DNA from: Amia ocellicauda
Taxonomy: Eukaryota; Chordata; Actinopteri; Amiiformes; Amiidae
DNA: 64,000 bases
NCBI RefSeq assembly: GCF_036373705.1
Contig: NC_089863.1
Coordinates: forward strand, 22,194,619-22,258,618
Direction: 5' to 3'
Positions 31,377 through 42,715 of this stretch are shown in pieces. The notes below the pieces were generated by a model that was given only the letters and a program-made list of their open reading frames with translations, was not told the origin of the DNA and did not search any database. A program made the translations under genes and the position numbers. Within the stretch, counting starts at the first letter, position 1. Each line of letters opens with the position of its first letter.

Positions 31377-32745
31377 CTTCAGAGAGTTAGTTGAAAATGC
31401 ATGGGTATATTTTAAGAATATACTACACGAGGCTCAGGAACAATTTGTACCAAAACTTAGCAAATTGAGGAAGAAAAAACATTGGCCAAAATGGTTTAAT
31501 AGAGGTATGCAAAAAATATAAAGAGGAAGACAATGTTGTATAGCACATACAAAAGGGATGGTGACGAAACAAAATACATAGAATATGTTGAGCTGCAAAG
31601 AGATCTTAAGAAAGGGATCAGGAAAGCAAAGAGGGAATTAGAAAGAAAAATAGCTCTTGGAGCTCAAACCAATGCAAAGAGCTTTTTTCAATATCACAAC
31701 AGCAAGCGGTTAATAAAGGAGGAGGTGAAACAGATAAAGGGCAAAAACGGAGGTATCTTGGAAAACGAACAAGATGTGGCACATATTCTAAATGAGTATT
31801 TCACAGAGGTTTTTACAAAAGAAAAAACAGATGACATGCCACAGGTTGACAATCAGTCCAGTCAATCCCTAAGAGAGATCAGGATAAATGAGGAGGAGGT
31901 ACTAAAGGGACTAGCAGAATTAAAAACAAACAAATCACCTGGGCCAGATGGGATATTTCCAACAGTACTTCAAGAAAATAGGTGGCTCAGCAGATACAAT
32001 CTTGGCAGCACAGGCTATTCAGAGGAACTTAGATAATATTCAGTTGTGGGCTGACACCTGGCAAATGCAATTCAATGTGGACAAGTGCAAGGTAATACAT
32101 GCAGGTAACAAAAATGTCCACTATAATTACACTATGGGAGGTACAAATCTACATGAAGTAACGCATGAGAAAGACCTAGGAGTCTATGTGGACTCCTCAC
32201 TTTCTCCATCCAAGCAATGTGGGGAAGCAATAAAGAAGGCAAACAGAATGCTAGGGTATATTGTCAAAAGTGTAGAATTTAAAACAAGGGCAGTCATGTT
32301 AAGACTGTACAATGCGCTAGTTAGACCTCATCTGGAATACTGTGTACAGTTCTGGGCACCACACTTCAAAAAGGATATTGCTGCCTTAGAGGCAGTTCAG
32401 AGGAGAGCAACCAGACTTATTCCAGGTCTTCAAGGGAAAGTCCTACTCAGAGAGACTGAGAGAACTGAACCTTTTCACCCTGGTACAGAGGAGACTACCC
32501 GGGGACAGAAATGGAAATTGGGCTTCAAGGCATTCAAAACGGAAAACAGGAGACACTTCTTTACACAGAGAGTAGTCACAATCTGGAATAAACTACCCAG
32601 CGATGTGGTTGAAGCTGAAAGTTTGGGAACATTTAAAAATGGTCTGGAATGGATCCTTGGATCACTTCGATATTAATGAACACCAAACGAGCAAGATGGG
32701 TCGAATGGTCCCCTCTCGTTTGTTAACTCCCTTATGTTCTTAAAA
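31377..32745 (+). mobile_element. CR1-like LINE, internally deleted (copy F2)
   Basis: Same RT-core deletion join as F1 (GPDGI region joined to GGSADTI). It keeps an ORF of 167 codons (31533-32036) and a second of 242 codons (31948-32676) covering the C-terminal RT region, with less damage than F1. Catalytic FADD absent. Confidence 0.88.
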
Positions 32746-32810
32746 GTGTCTGAAGCAGCATGAAAGAGCACACAAGGCAGCTGAGAACAGACAGAGAGGG
32801 GAGTGTATAT

Positions 32811-32882
32811 TGCGTTGGCCGGTAATCGAACCCGTGTCAACTGCTTGGAAGGCAGCTATGCTAACCACTATACCACCAACGC
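32811..32882 (-). pseudogene. tRNA-Gly(TCC), T stem damaged
   Basis: Acceptor GCGTTGG/CCAACGC perfect, anticodon TCC, T loop TTCGATT, but the T stem ACGGG/ACCGG has two mismatches. Confidence 0.8.
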
Positions 32883-33108
32883 TTAGAAACTGCTTCCCCA
32901 CAATATCTCACTGTGGTCGAACATGATTCCAGGATTGCAAAGTGGCAGGCAATTTGTTTTCCAAATTGCAATCGGTGAACATTTGGGAAGCCCTGCGATA
33001 TCTGCAGTTTCCTGTTCCTGAGTGCGGAAGGAAAATGTCCATTAGCATCTTTCCAGATTGCACTTTATTCAGACCTTTCCGAAATGAAACAAAACCAAAG
33101 TTGAAACA

Positions 33109-33180
33109 AAGAAGAGGATGGTTTTAATCCATCGACCTCTGGGTTATGGGCCCAGCACGCTTCCGCTGCGCCACTCTGCT
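33109..33180 (-). tRNA. initiator-type tRNA-Met(CAT), copy 3
   Basis: As at 336 (T loop ATTAAAA, C3-T70 acceptor mismatch). Confidence 0.78.
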
Positions 33181-33449
33181 CCTTTGGCACTCATCCACCT
33201 GTTAACGTCACAGCCACTCCTATATTGCATATTGCAAGCAATACAAGTTTGCAAAGCCCTGCGTTATTTCCACTTTCCTGTTCAAGACTGCACACCGAGC
33301 TTCTCCATGCGCTGGAGCAGCTTTCCAGGTTTCAGTGCCTTCACATTTCACCCTGTATGTGCTGTGGGAAGCATCATGTCAATTGTTTTGAACTAAGCGG
33401 ATCGGGGCTCAGTCTGAGCTCAGATCCGAGCTTATAAATGACAGTGCTT

Positions 33450-33522
33450 CTGAGCAGCTGGGACTCAAAGCCACACTCCCTGGCTTAGGAACCCAGTGTC
33501 TGATCCACTAGGACACGGGGGC
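33450..33522 (-). pseudogene. tRNA-Arg(CCT)-like pseudogene, copy 3
   Basis: As at 677. Confidence 0.8.
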
Positions 33523-33986
33523 TCAGCCAGACAGTATCGGAAAATGGAAATAAATAAATAAATAAATAAATAAATAAAAAGATGCTGCGCGTTACACAAT
33601 AGACACCAGGTAAAGAAGTGAATAGTTACAGGAACTGTCACGTAAGCTCCTCAACTTGAAACGGGCACATACGAACTCCTGTGAAATAACACGAGATGGA
33701 TAACTACCCCTTCTCTGCTGCAGCAGAATGTGACTACCTATTGCGCAGATTATTGCGTCAATCGATTCGAAAAGAGGGCTGGCATTTGTCACCAATGTGT
33801 CTCGTTTTATTTCTGAAATATAACTCCCAGAAAATATTGTCTGTGTTTTTGAAATTGAATAACCTCAAAAGAAAGAAATGATCCAGTCAATTGCTAAAGA
33901 AGAGTCTTGCCGCTGCATTCTGGAATGAAGAAAAGAATGAAATGACAAGTACAATCAAATCAAGAAAGAGAGCGGGCTGTGTCGGA

Positions 33987-34057
33987 TGTGCCAGCCGGGA
34001 ATCGAACCCGAGTCACAAGAATGGGAATCTTGTATGATACCACTACACCACTGGCGC
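33987..34057 (-). tRNA. tRNA-Gly(CCC), copy 3
   Basis: As at 17075: good anticodon and T arms, one C2-A71 acceptor mismatch. Confidence 0.88.
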
Positions 34058-34460
34058 TGCTGGGGAAGCTCTGGCTTGCGTCCTTGAAGCAAATTCATAG
34101 AAAGCGTCCCATGGGGCAAGATGATGTCTTAATGATTATCCTTATTAGTCTGTTGTCGATCTGCTTAATACGTACCTAGCCAATCACTACATCACAGGTG
34201 CAGAGACAATCAGTATGAAGGCGAACACGATTTCGTTAACGTGTGCCCATTTACAAGTTCAATGAATGTATACATAAATAAAGCAGATCTGGGTTTTCCT
34301 CTGAAACATTTAGGACTGGTTTCATAAATGCGTCCATAAGTCCATAAACGCCACGAGTGCAACGTGCAACTCTATTGTAGCTGCTGTTACTGTACGATTC
34401 ATCGTGATACGTGTGTGTTTTATTTCAGCTGTAACTCGCCCTGGTTAAGCACGTCTACGG

Positions 34461-35167
34461 TGTAATTTAAAAATATTACAGAAATTGTCGTTTGCAGTTA
34501 CAAATCTGTAGTAAGAGTAATACGTTAAGGGAGTCAAGTTCAGCAATTTAAAATACAAATCTACTAGCACATATCTTGATAAAAATTACAATAATAACAA
34601 TAATAATAATACATAGCAAATATTTATTTTAGTGTTGCACATGGAAAGTTTTCTTACAGTAACTTCTGAATATAATGTTGTCTATACCCTTTTAGCTATT
34701 CGTAATATCTCTTAACAGAAACTTGTATATTTTTAGCTGTCTCCAATCATCTAAAGCATACAGAATAAGACAGCCACAAAAGTCCTTTCCACACCAGGCT
34801 CTATCGCTCGTAGTGTTGCTTTCTGTCACTGTCTTTAAAACGAGACACAAACCAAACCCACAATCGCTCCGCTCCTCCCACAACAGGGGGTGGACTTCCG
34901 ACACTGGCCTGGTTTTCCTGTGGCGCTTTATTAAAACAACAAAAGATAACAGTATGTCTCTGTCATTATCAACTGCTTGTGTTGGTGTAGCTTTGAAATT
35001 GTTTATTGAGGTCCCGCAACGTTTGGGGTGTAATGCAGAGTAATGTAAAAGTAAAGTAACTAATTACATTCTCCAGGAAGTAATAAGTAAAGTGTTTAGT
35101 TAGTTTTGATATGAGTAACGAGTACAATGTAAGACATTACTTTTTGTGAGTAACGACCCCAACACTG
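34461..35167. mobile_element. hAT-type MITE, left-truncated
   Basis: Right ~700 bp of the element. Around 34727-34855 it carries A-lineage variants (gcatacagaataagacagcc) rather than B-lineage ones, showing a junction between lineages inside the element. Confidence 0.8.
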
Positions 35168-35418
35168 CTCTTTTCCTTCTCTTTTGGCTTGTTTGTTTGT
35201 TGTTGAAAGAGATACAAAGTTTGAGAGTGTCTCGTTTTATTTCTGAAATATAACTCCCAGAAAGTATGGTCTTTGTGTTCTTGAAATTGAATAACCTCAA
35301 AAGAAAGAAATGGTCCAATGAATTGCCGAAGAAAAGTCTAGCCGCTGTATTCTGGAATGAAGAAAAAAATGAAATGACAAGGGCAATCAAAGCAAGTAAG
35401 ACAGTAGGCTGTGTGGCA

Positions 35419-35489
35419 TACGCTAGCCAGAAATCGAACGCAACTCACAAGAACAGGAACCTTGTATGATACCACTACACCACTGGCGC
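35419..35489 (-). pseudogene. tRNA-Gly-like pseudogene, B copy 7
   Basis: Consensus decayed form. Confidence 0.85.
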
Positions 35490-35729
35490 TGCGGGGAAGC
35501 TCTAGATTCTGTCACCGAAGCAAATGCACAAGACATATAAAACGCGTCCCCTGGTCTTTTAATAATTATCTGTAATAATCTGCAGTCGAACTGCTTAATA
35601 CGTACCTAGCTAATCACTACATCACAGGCGCATGGTTGTCATTCGGGGAAAATATGTGTTCACGAATGTTCATCGGAGTGGTTGTCATGCTAAGAGGTCA
35701 GTTGGAGTAGAGGGAGCTGGCCATGCCGT

Positions 35730-35802
35730 GCCTCGTTGGCGCAGTAGGTAGCGCGTCAGTCTCATAATCTGAAGGTGGTGAGTTCGACCCTCACACGGGG
35801 CA
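35730..35802 (+). tRNA. elongator tRNA-Met(CAT), copy 7
   Basis: Intact consensus gene. An upstream ~11-bp deletion (ggggcacaat missing near 35552) does not touch it. Confidence 0.95.
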
Positions 35803-35917
35803 AGCACTCTTCCTTTATCTTTGAGTTCTACCACACTGATCTCCAGCTGCAGAAAAAAGGCGCACACCTGTGCAATAAAGTGGTTGCTTGCGCTGTCTGA
35901 AGAAATTCATGGCAAAA

Positions 35918-35990
35918 TGCCAAATCCTGGGATGGAACAAGGGACCTTTAGATGTTCAGTCTATCGCTCCCCCAACTGAGCTATTTCGGC
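35918..35990 (-). pseudogene. tRNA-Phe-like, B copy 7
   Basis: Common lesions only. Confidence 0.82.
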
Positions 35991-36116
35991 CATTGGTGAG
36001 ATGACGTCGTGATCCCAAAAGTCAAAGTGAAGGAAGCCCTGGCAGAACACAGTCATTGAAAAGTTCATTGTTTTCCATGACGTCGGCAACGACTCAATTT
36101 GATCACTGCAACACAA

Positions 36117-36199
36117 GTCAGGATGGCCGAGTGGTGTAAGGTGCTGCGTGCAGGTCATCGTCTCCTGTAGAGGCTTGGCTTTGAATCCCACCTCTGACA
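36117..36199 (+). pseudogene. tRNA-Leu-like, B copy 7
   Basis: Loop GTGCAGG, broken stems. Confidence 0.82.
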
Positions 36200-36819
36200 A
36201 GGGTCCTTTTACCACTCAGGAGCACACACTTACCCGTGCTGGCGACAAGGACAACAAGAGTTGAGGACTGTGTTGAAAACGACATTACACAAAGAATTCA
36301 ATGTTTAAAGAAATACATCAATACATAAATCAATGGACATGTATTTATTCATTGATTGATTGACTTCAACATGTCTTAATTTAGTCGCTGTACCCACAAA
36401 GCAACACTCAGCATAGTGGAGGCTATAGCTCGGCGTTATTGCGTGTACCTTACATGTATCACCCCTGGCACCTGGCCCTGATAACTCCCTACTTTTTGAC
36501 CACAGTCTGTCTGTGACTTGAACCCGAGAAGTAAAAATGATGCACATGGGCGCTTGCAATCTCGTTGTTTCAATCACATATCACAGTGGATGCGTACACA
36601 CGGTGTTTCTCGGAGATTGCTGGGACAGTAACGAATGTGTTCCTTGCTTTACATGTCATCTAGCGCACAGTAGCTTTTTCTCCTTCTTTTTGCCCATATC
36701 ATCCACATATTGTGCCTTTGGGGAACGCCTCCGAAACAGATTTAGAATGCTCTGAGATTCAAGAAACGACAGTGCAACTCTTTTCCAGGGTTGTGGGTAA
36801 CGCGTTACTAAGTCTGAGT

Positions 36820-37377
36820 TGTAGAACCACGTTGGAAATAAGTGGAGAAGTCGCGGAGATAAAGCAAATAGAACTTTAATGGAGCCGGCTCGGAAGCTCC
36901 ACGTCAGAAATAATTCCTTCAGTGAGACTTAATGTTTACAAACATGTGTACAACTTTATAGGAAAAATGACGTAACATCTTATGGCCGTTCATCCAATCT
37001 GAAGATTTTATGATCTGTCCACCCGTGAAGAGGTGATGGATCCAAAGCAGATGTCCATCTTTGATGTGCACTAGGAAGATGCGATCCCACGGTCGTCATT
37101 TACCTAGTGTCAATCGTTCTTTAACAAAAACAATTCCTGCCTATCTGGAGAAACGATTAAGTCATAAACAAATTCTCAGCAGACAGCTGTAGGCTATTTC
37201 GGCACTGTGTAATCTTTCATTACTGACAGGAGTTTCTAACAAATCGACCTTGTTGACTCTTTACTTGTCCTGCTAAATCGAATCTGCTCAATCTGTATAC
37301 AAAACTACTTCTAATGCTAGTATTAATATAAAATATTATATAATTATCACAACACACTTTCTTCAACTTCCTATACA
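36820..37377 (-). repeat. 3' LTR, provirus 2
   Basis: 558 bp; lacks 16 bp near 37006 that are present in all other LTR copies in the window. Confidence 0.9.
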
Positions 37378-37448
37378 GAGTCTTAATTCCCTGCTGTTTG
37401 GCAATAGAGCAAAGCGGAAAGAAGCCAAAGAAAAGTTATGTTTATCAG

Positions 37449-37709
37449 TTACAAGCAAGGGGTTAGGAAGATTTGACGCTGCGTTTTCAGCTCCTTCATC
37501 CCAACCCTTCCCCGTGGGGTGTATATGTGTGTATGGCGAGTGTAAGGGTGTCCCTGCTGTCGGGGAGAGCGATAAGTGTGTGTCCCTAAATGTGAATGTA
37601 CAGAATGTCCTGTAGGCGTGAGTGAGTGACCTTTGTAATAGTATCTTTCCAATGCATCCTTTGGTTTTCCTTGAGTCATGAGGTTTATTGCCTTTGATAC
37701 TAAATCCAT
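37449..37709 (-). CDS. 86-codon ORF between env and 3' LTR (provirus 2)
   Basis: Identical in translation to the ORF at 7102; function unknown, possibly a chance ORF. Confidence 0.25.
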   Translation of the reverse strand: MDLVSKAINLMTQGKPKDALERYYYKGHSLTPTGHSVHSHLGTHTYRSPRQQGHPYTRHTHIYTPRGRVGMKELKTQRQIFLTPCL

Positions 37710-37822
37710 TTGTCCTCAGTCACATGGAGCCTCCAGAACCAAGGGGATAGAATAAGATTTGTGTCAATGGGTGTGTGAGTTTTGCTCCTCCCGAGTGAGG
37801 GACGGTGTCGTTTAGTAGAAAT

Positions 37823-39019
37823 TTAGAGAAAGTCTGCCAACGAGGGTGTTTTAATTGCAGCTGTAACCATAGTAGATACATTATGAGGTTTACAAAGTTG
37901 TTGAGATGCTCTTTGAACAGTGTATTTAAGACATAAAAAAGAAACATACAGACATAGCAGAATAGTAACTACCGATATCAATCCTTTTAATACAATCATA
38001 CCCAGATTATCAAAGGTATCAGCAAGCCATCCCCAGAGGGTTTTTCCTCCGGAGGACTGGTGTATCTTTGTAGTTGCTTTCCTAATGTGCTCTATAAGAT
38101 TATAAATGTGTTCAGAGTTATCTGGTATGTAAGTACAGCATTCCTGCCCTATAATGGCACATGTCCCTCCTTGTGCTGCTAGCAAGAAATCTAGAGCTAG
38201 CCTGTTCTGGAGGGCAACAGTTCGCATAGCCACTATTTCAGTTGTTAAATTGCTGAGAACTTCAGTTGTAGAAATACTTAATGTTTCTAATATACCAGCT
38301 ACTAATCTGATTTCCTTTATTGCTCTTCCGACTCCATACATAGGAAATAGTATGGAAGCAAACCTGTCTCCTTCCCCTATCTCACCTTTAGGGTGAGTAA
38401 ATTGTTCTATATCTGGAAGGTATTTATCTTCAGTGTGGCGCAAAGCTGGCACCACAAATCCTAAATAACAAGAACCTGTGAACTTACAAGGAAGTTCCCA
38501 ATATGCCCGCATGCCGCATATCCAATAAGTCCCATTCCATGGAGCGTAAAATCGACAAGTCTGATACCTAAAGTCAAGACCATCGATAGCCACAGTGTGA
38601 TTACAAGTACTATTACCTATCAATTGGGATTGCATGGTTTGGTTATAGTATGAAACACACACAGATCCTTTGTTACTGTGAGCCAAGTCAATATATGGCA
38701 TTTTAAAATATCTTCTATTCTGATCCATCTTCGGTCTAAAGTACCATTCTCCTGTGATGCCTAAGGCATAATCATATGCATACCGTACATTAGAGGCAAC
38801 TCTAAGTTGTGAATAATCAGAAAATACTGGAATTGGAATGGGGATCATTGGAACCCCTTTCTTAGTGTCGTGTGGAATGTGGGAACAAACCCAACATTTT
38901 GTTTTATTAAGGGCATTTGCATAGGTGCGTGTCATTTGGATAAATTTGTTATCTGTCCATGATTCAACTAAGGACAGGCAGATCAGTCCAAATACTCTAG
39001 TGTACACAGTCGTCGTCAT
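37823..39019 (-). CDS. env: retroviral envelope protein, intact ORF (provirus 2)
   Basis: 398 codons, the same translation as the env at 7476 with no amino-acid difference, while pol and gag of the two proviruses do differ at several residues. CWVC at 42-45, CX6CC at 287-295, membrane helix near 341-363. Same absence of an N-terminal receptor-binding region and of an obvious furin site. Confidence 0.9.
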   Translation of the reverse strand: MTTTVYTRVFGLICLSLVESWTDNKFIQMTRTYANALNKTKCWVCSHIPHDTKKGVPMIPIPIPVFSDYSQLRVASNVRYAYDYALGITGEWYFRPKMDQNRRYFKMPYIDLAHSNKGSVCVSYYNQTMQSQLIGNSTCNHTVAIDGLDFRYQTCRFYAPWNGTYWICGMRAYWELPCKFTGSCYLGFVVPALRHTEDKYLPDIEQFTHPKGEIGEGDRFASILFPMYGVGRAIKEIRLVAGILETLSISTTEVLSNLTTEIVAMRTVALQNRLALDFLLAAQGGTCAIIGQECCTYIPDNSEHIYNLIEHIRKATTKIHQSSGGKTLWGWLADTFDNLGMIVLKGLISVVTILLCLYVSFLCLKYTVQRASQQLCKPHNVSTMVTAAIKTPSLADFL

Positions 39020-39058
39020 GCTGGATTATCTCTTAGTACCTGTAGGGGGACAAAACCT

Positions 39059-40215
39059 TTACCAGTTAGGGGAATGTCTCTCAAAATTCAGGAAATCTGC
39101 AACTGTTGCTTTCCTAGGAATGAGAAAAGATAAAGGTTTAGTACACAGTTCTCCTGGATTATAATTTTTAACTTGTGAACAATGTTTCCATCTAGTACCC
39201 CCCTCCTGTCCGTCAATACAAACCGAAGTGTCTGTAGAAAGAAGGACATTATGTGGTCCTGTCCATTTGGGCCTGAGCCCTGGTCTGCTTGGAAATTTTT
39301 CACACATTACTTGTGAACCAACCTCAGGAAGTGTTGTTGGCATTTCCTCTTTGAGTTCCAAGTCTCTGAGGGACTGGAGATCACGTGCTTGTGATCTAAG
39401 TTTTTTTAAGTGTGTACATAGCTGTGCCACATACTGTTTAAGATGGTCTTTGAATGGAGCACTGGGATCAATGGGACCCCAGATGCCAGCAGGGAGTTGC
39501 ATAGCTCTCCCTGTCATTAACTCATATGGAGAAAGCTGAGTACTCCGATTAGGTGATGCTCTAAGTTTATACAGCACAGCGGGGAGTGCTACTCTCCATC
39601 CCTTGCCTGTAGTTAACAGGGCTTTTGCCAAACTTTTCTTCAGTGTCCGGTTAGTGCTCTCCACTAAGCCTGAACTCTGAGGGTGATAAGGTATATGAAA
39701 TCGTTGTTTTACCCCAGCAGTAAACATGCTTCCTTCATCACCTTACCGGTGAAATGAGTCCCTTGATCTGAGTCCATTTGACGGGGCACACCCCATCGAG
39801 GAATAACCTCAGTTGCTAGGACTCGTGCTGCAGTGGTGGCAGAGCAGTCCCTGCAGGGGAAAGCCTCAACCCATTTTGTGAAATGGTCAATTATTACCAA
39901 GCAATAGGATGTCCCATGACATTTTGTCAGGGGTCCTGTAAAGTCAATTTGAATATTTTCCCACGGACCTCGAGGCCGGGGCTGGTGTGATTTAGTGACT
40001 TTGATCGGTTTACCTGGGTTTACTTGTGCGCAAGGAATACACTGTTGACACCACTTCGCAGTGTCCCTGCCTATGCCAGGCCACCACCAGTGTTCACGCA
40101 ATTGAGTTAACATGGCCTTGCGACCCGTGTGAGCTGGGCCATGGTACTGGTCCAGAAGCATTGACCTAATACACTGGGGTGCTAATACACATTGTAAGTT
40201 AGGACTTCGCCACAA
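39059..40215 (-). pseudogene. pol: integrase, frameshifted (provirus 2)
   Basis: Same two-frame structure as at 8712, with the frame change at 39709-39727. C to R and a three-residue cluster in the C-terminal part distinguish it from provirus 1. Confidence 0.9.
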
Positions 40216-40294
40216 ACCGTCTGAGTGTACTGCACCTCCCTTAACCCACTCTTGTACTTCATTCTTCTCACAGTCTTTCTGTAGCTGTGCGAGG

Positions 40295-42106
40295 TCAGAA
40301 TTTTTTTTCTAGGATACTCGCAAGTTTACTAGAGCAGGGGAATCCTGATAACGTCACATGACTGCCTGTCTCTGCTGCCTTTCTCGCAGCTAGGTCTGCA
40401 AAGTGATTCCCACGGGTGCGCGGGCATCCATCATCAGAAAGACTCTGATGAGCTTTCACTTTAACTACTGCTACCTTTTCTGGAAGGTGTGCTGCCTCAG
40501 CTAGGGCTATAACATACTCATAATGTTTGATTACTTCTCCTGCTGTTGTTATAAACCCTCTACATTCCCAGGTTGCCATATAGTCGTGTACTACTCCAAA
40601 TGCATAGCGACTGTCAGTGAAAATATTAACTTTAATGTCTTTCGCTATTTTTAATGACTCAGTCAACGCCACGAGTTCTGCCACTTGGGCTGAACAGTGT
40701 CCTGGCAGGGATCCAGATTTTACAACGGTGCTGTCATCCAATACCACCGCCCACCCAGTGTGGGGGATTCCATCTATTATTTTCCTGGATCCATCAACAT
40801 ATAGTTCCAAGTCAGGGTCTGTGAGGGGGTTTTCTAGGAAGCGACTGTGGTCCTCCTGGAGCACCAGCTCAGAGCATGTATGCTCTTCTCCCTCCCCTAA
40901 CATCCCATCTGCTGTGTTTACTCGTGTGTCTTTTATTATTTGTATGGATTTATCTCTGGGGAGCAAAACGGCTTCCCATCCAGCTCGTCTACTATCGGAG
41001 ACTGAACGCAATTTGCCGGTGTGTAATAATTCAACTAACGTGTGTCCTGTATGCAGAATCAACTGTGTGTTCATTACAATCGGCTCGCATGCCTGCACTG
41101 CCCAAGAGGCACAGTCTACTGCTGCCATAAAGCGATGCATGCCTGCTGCTACCGTAGGTTGCTTTGTGGAGTAATAGGCGACGGGACGTTGCCTATCCCC
41201 ATGTTCCTGTGTCAGAACTGCTGTATAATAGATCCCATCTTGGGAATAGTAGAGGTGAAATGGTTTAGTATGATCTGGTAACCCGAGGGCGGGGGCATTG
41301 CTGAGAGCCTGTTTTATTACACGATAGGCTATTTCCTGTTCATGTCCCCAGTCTATGGGGTCCAAGGGAGCCGGGCTTCCTTTGATTAACGCCTGTATCG
41401 GACCTGTGGCTTGTGTGAAATTAGGGATGAAAGTGCGGCAATAATTAAGGAGCCCCATAACTTTACACACAGCCCTAACATTATGTGGTTTTGGCATATT
41501 TTGAATGGCTTCTTGCCTATTATGCGTTATAGATTTTTGTCCTTGTGAAATGTTGTGTCCGAGATATTGAACCTTAGTTAGGCCTATTTGTGCTTTCTTA
41601 GGGCTTGCTTTAAATCCTGCCTTTTGTAAGACACCGAGGACTGTAATTAATGCGCCTAAGTGTGCGGTCTCATCAGGAGACGCAATCAAAAGATCATCCA
41701 CGTACTGGATGATTAAACTATCCCAGGGTGTCAGACCCATTGCTTCTAAAGTCTTGGCCATTGCCTGGTGAAAGAGTGTTGGGCTGTTGTGAAATCCCTG
41801 TGGCACTCTAGTCCATGTGTACTGTTTGTCGAATACAGTAAACGCACATTTATTTTGGGAATCAGAGTGGAGTGGCAGGCTCCAAAATCCATTGCTAATA
41901 TCCAGGACCGTAAAAATAGAGTGTTCGGGTTTCAAATCGTTTAATATAGTGTTGGGATTGGCTACAATCGGGTGTAATCGGGGTGTAACTTTATTCAATT
42001 GTGTGTAATCAATTGTAAGTCGCCATGAGCCGTCTGGTTTTGCCACTGACCAGATTGGAGAATTAGTGGTTGAATGCGTTTCGCGTATTATTCCTTCATT
42101 TTGCAA
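40295..42106 (-). CDS. pol: reverse transcriptase-RNase H (provirus 2)
   Basis: 603 codons, all RT (YVDD) and RNase H catalytic residues present, P to T at about residue 398 relative to provirus 1. The frame ends at the same plus-strand T8 homopolymer (40301-40308). Confidence 0.9.
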   Translation of the reverse strand: MQNEGIIRETHSTTNSPIWSVAKPDGSWRLTIDYTQLNKVTPRLHPIVANPNTILNDLKPEHSIFTVLDISNGFWSLPLHSDSQNKCAFTVFDKQYTWTRVPQGFHNSPTLFHQAMAKTLEAMGLTPWDSLIIQYVDDLLIASPDETAHLGALITVLGVLQKAGFKASPKKAQIGLTKVQYLGHNISQGQKSITHNRQEAIQNMPKPHNVRAVCKVMGLLNYCRTFIPNFTQATGPIQALIKGSPAPLDPIDWGHEQEIAYRVIKQALSNAPALGLPDHTKPFHLYYSQDGIYYTAVLTQEHGDRQRPVAYYSTKQPTVAAGMHRFMAAVDCASWAVQACEPIVMNTQLILHTGHTLVELLHTGKLRSVSDSRRAGWEAVLLPRDKSIQIIKDTRVNTADGMLGEGEEHTCSELVLQEDHSRFLENPLTDPDLELYVDGSRKIIDGIPHTGWAVVLDDSTVVKSGSLPGHCSAQVAELVALTESLKIAKDIKVNIFTDSRYAFGVVHDYMATWECRGFITTAGEVIKHYEYVIALAEAAHLPEKVAVVKVKAHQSLSDDGCPRTRGNHFADLAARKAAETGSHVTLSGFPCSSKLASILEKKF

Positions 42107-42192
42107 TGTTTGAATAATTGTCTGAACTGCCGTAAAAGCTTCTGGTTTAATAGGATACTGTTTATGTGCTTTGTGTACTGGACCTGGGATAA

Positions 42193-42633
42193 CTATAGGT
42201 TCAATTTGTGCCAGACCACAATCTTGTTAATGTGTTGCCCAAACATCAGGAAATGCCTGACACACGTGTCCAAGTGGTGTGTCTGGCCATATATGAGATG
42301 TTGACGGTGTGAGTGAGATACTAGCGCAATTTGTTGCGTATCTTTGTGTATCCTTTTTTTCCCGTGTATATTGGTCCATATATTGCGATTATTATTAGCA
42401 TCCATTAGTGCGCCGGCTTCTCTAAGGATATCTATGCCAAATATTGTCCCCTCTGGGTTTTTACAAACCCAAAAAGACACTGGAATTAGGAGATCGCCTA
42501 TTTCTAGAAGATGAGGTATGCTGAGTGTGGCTGTGATACATGCGCCGCCTACACCTGAGATCTGTAGTCTGCGTTTAGTCAGTGGGAGGGGGAGATCGGT
42601 TATCGAGACAGAGGCACCTGTATCCACCAACAT
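42193..42633 (-). CDS. pro: retroviral protease region (provirus 2)
   Basis: LVDTGAS active site retained; differs from provirus 1 at two residues. Protease-frame TAG at 42700-42702. Confidence 0.85.
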   Translation of the reverse strand: MLVDTGASVSITDLPLPLTKRRLQISGVGGACITATLSIPHLLEIGDLLIPVSFWVCKNPEGTIFGIDILREAGALMDANNNRNIWTNIHGKKRIHKDTQQIALVSHSHRQHLIYGQTHHLDTCVRHFLMFGQHINKIVVWHKLNL

Positions 42634-42715
42634 TGAACACTGCCGACCCCCTAACAGTGCGGTTATGTGCCGACCTCGGGTGCCGAGGCGACCTATTTCC
42701 TATTTAGTTTCTCTG

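Larger units (their letters stand above)
32746..34460. repeat. cassette A, copy 3
   Basis: Four A tRNA genes and spacers. Continues without a LINE into the truncated MITE (34461-35167) and a single B set. Spacer 34058-34460 holds nothing I recognise. Confidence 0.88.
6457..36819. repeat. complete higher-order unit (about 30.4 kb)
   Basis: Order: provirus 6457-14487; internally deleted LINE 14492-15837; cassette A 15838-17846; longer LINE 17847-21593; truncated Gly(TCC) joined to a B run 21594-30799; solo LTR 30800-31372; internally deleted LINE 31377-32745; cassette A 32746-34460; B sequence 34461-36819. The next unit starts at 36820 with the same order but about two B copies instead of about four. 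Confidence 0.9.
35168..36819. repeat. cassette B run 3 (one tRNA set)
   Basis: Single B set, ending in a MITE stub (36786-36812) at the provirus 2 junction. Spacer 36200-36785 has no recognisable gene. Confidence 0.88.
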
